Below, in pieces: positions 63,633-64,000 of a stretch of DNA of 64,000 bases; position 1 is the first letter of the stretch, and each line of letters opens with the position of its first letter. This DNA is from Bradyrhizobium cosmicum (GTDB taxonomy: Bacteria; Pseudomonadota; Alphaproteobacteria; Rhizobiales; Xanthobacteraceae). The notes under the pieces are model-generated. The model was not told where the DNA came from. It saw only the letters and a program-made list of their open reading frames with translations, and searched no databases. The stretch spans positions 3,038,001-3,102,000 of the forward strand of contig NZ_CP041656.2 of NCBI RefSeq assembly GCF_007290395.2, written 5' to 3'. Position numbers and translations under genes: made by a program.

Positions 63633-63806
63633 TCAACGGTCTCGGTTCATCGGCTGGCCGGTGGCGAGGTCGATAAAGTGGAGCCTCGTGCATGCGGGAC
63701 AGGTGATGGACTCGAAGCTACGACCTTCAGGTCTGTGCTGCTTTTCCAAATGCGTTTGCACATTCATGCCCGTCTGGGGGCACCGGAAAACAATAAAATC
63801 CACCAT
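63633..63806 (-). CDS. 57-residue Cys-containing small protein (zinc-ribbon-like)
   Basis: Translated from the minus strand: MVDFIVFRCPQTGMNVQTHL, then EKQHRPEGRSFESITCPACT, then RLHFIDLATGQPMNRDR, stop TGA. Cys9 and a CPAC pair (36-39) could bind zinc or a cofactor. This matches a small family I recall from Bradyrhizobium and relatives (FRCPxTGMNVQT and CPACTRLHFI). A FixK/FNR-type box centred 40 bases upstream of the ATG suggests control by oxygen. Function unknown. Confidence 0.75.
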   Translation of the reverse strand: MVDFIVFRCPQTGMNVQTHLEKQHRPEGRSFESITCPACTRLHFIDLATGQPMNRDR

Positions 63807-63839
63807 CAAGACAGCATGACTGGATGGCGCGCGGCGTCC

Positions 63840-63853
63840 TTGATCTAGATCAG
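63840..63853. promoter_or_regulatory. Candidate FixK/FNR-type box
   Basis: TTGATCTAGATCAG matches the anaerobox TTGAT-N4-ATCAA in 9 of 10 specified positions. It is centred about 40 bases upstream of the ATG of the 57-residue protein (63806, minus strand). Rhizobial FixK proteins bind such sites to activate genes when oxygen is low. Confidence 0.5.
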
Positions 63854-63907
63854 TTTTGGAACCGGTCTAGATTGGATCACGTCGCCATTCAGGATCTCTC
63901 AAAGCGA

Positions 63908-63927
63908 AGGGGCCCCGGAGGGCCCCT
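63908..63927 (-). terminator. Terminator of the partial gene at the window end
   Basis: 8-bp perfect stem, AGGGGCCC (63908-63915) with GGGCCCCT (63920-63927). It lies just beyond the stop of the minus-strand gene at 63935. The T run is weak. Confidence 0.6.
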
Positions 63928-63934
63928 CTTGATG

Positions 63935-64000
63935 TCACCAGCCGCGATAGCCGTAATAGCGGGGCCCGTAGAGACGGGGTCCGTAAGGGCGGGGACCGTA
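63935..64000 (-). CDS. C-terminus of a YGPR-repeat small protein (partial)
   Basis: Only the last 21 residues lie in the window: YGPRPYGPRLYGPRYYGYRG then W, stop TGA at 63935-63937. The repeated YGPR unit resembles the C-terminus of small Gly/Tyr/Arg-rich secreted proteins like the one at 34420. The start is outside the window. Confidence 0.65.
   Translation of the reverse strand, partial: YGPRPYGPRLYGPRYYGYRGW

Noticed and set aside
63621..63848. 75-residue plus-strand ORF near the window end
   Set aside because: It covers the opposite strand of the 57-residue Cys protein, which has the better sequence pattern and an upstream regulatory box.

Overview
The window is high-GC chromosomal DNA from an alphaproteobacterium. 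It is most likely Bradyrhizobium or a close relative in the Nitrobacteraceae. The basis is the S10-spc-alpha ribosomal protein order without rpmJ or infA, the protein sequences as I recognise them, the candidate EcfG-type and FixK-type sites, and several families of intergenic palindromes I associate with Bradyrhizobium. No database search was possible, so genus and family calls rest on recognition.

Bases 1-11533 are the ribosomal superoperon: rpsC, rplP, rpmC, rpsQ, rplN, rplX, rplE, rpsN, rpsH, rplF, rplR, rpsE, rpmD, rplO, secY, adk, rpsM, rpsK, rpoA, rplQ. Hairpins follow rplO, rpsM and rpoA, and a strong terminator follows rplQ. The adenylate kinase carries a histone-H1-like Lys/Ala-rich tail of about 95 residues.

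Bases 11534-30300 are mixed housekeeping and accessory genes: a cytochrome c remnant, an SDR with a DUF1330 protein, a ClC antiporter broken by a frameshift, a divergent oxidoreductase/HxlR pair, an OprP-type porin, a Deg protease with rarA, an orphan HigA coupled to an RluA-family pseudouridine synthase, an ATP12-type chaperone, a fliK/flhB-C-terminus pair, a class D beta-lactamase, and an acyl-CoA carboxylase beta subunit.

Bases 30301-31714 hold a clearly lower-GC gene (sampled lines about 38-40 percent, against about 67 percent in pccB). It encodes an AIPR-like protein, related to abortive-infection phage-resistance proteins, and is the best candidate for a transferred defence gene. Bases 31700-41053 carry small membrane and secreted proteins, a GST, an alpha/beta hydrolase, an ArsR regulator, small dimeric-barrel proteins, a PEP mutase/isocitrate lyase family enzyme, a TRIC-like channel and a triheme cytochrome c.

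Bases 41334-50395 suggest acyl-CoA or aromatic side-chain metabolism: a fused indolepyruvate ferredoxin oxidoreductase, an SCP2-type thiolase with its DUF35 partner, a MaoC hydratase, an HSD17B4-like SDR and a DapA-like lyase. Bases 50400-57977 hold a Nudix hydrolase, an EamA transporter, an orphan PAS histidine kinase, a GrlR-like protein and small proteins. tRNA-Arg(TCG) is at 58128-58204, convergent with a nitrate/taurine-type ABC operon that has two different permeases. The window ends with an AraC regulator, two small genes found by eye (62225-62377 and 63633-63806), each with a recognisable promoter element upstream, and the 3' end of a YGPR-repeat protein.
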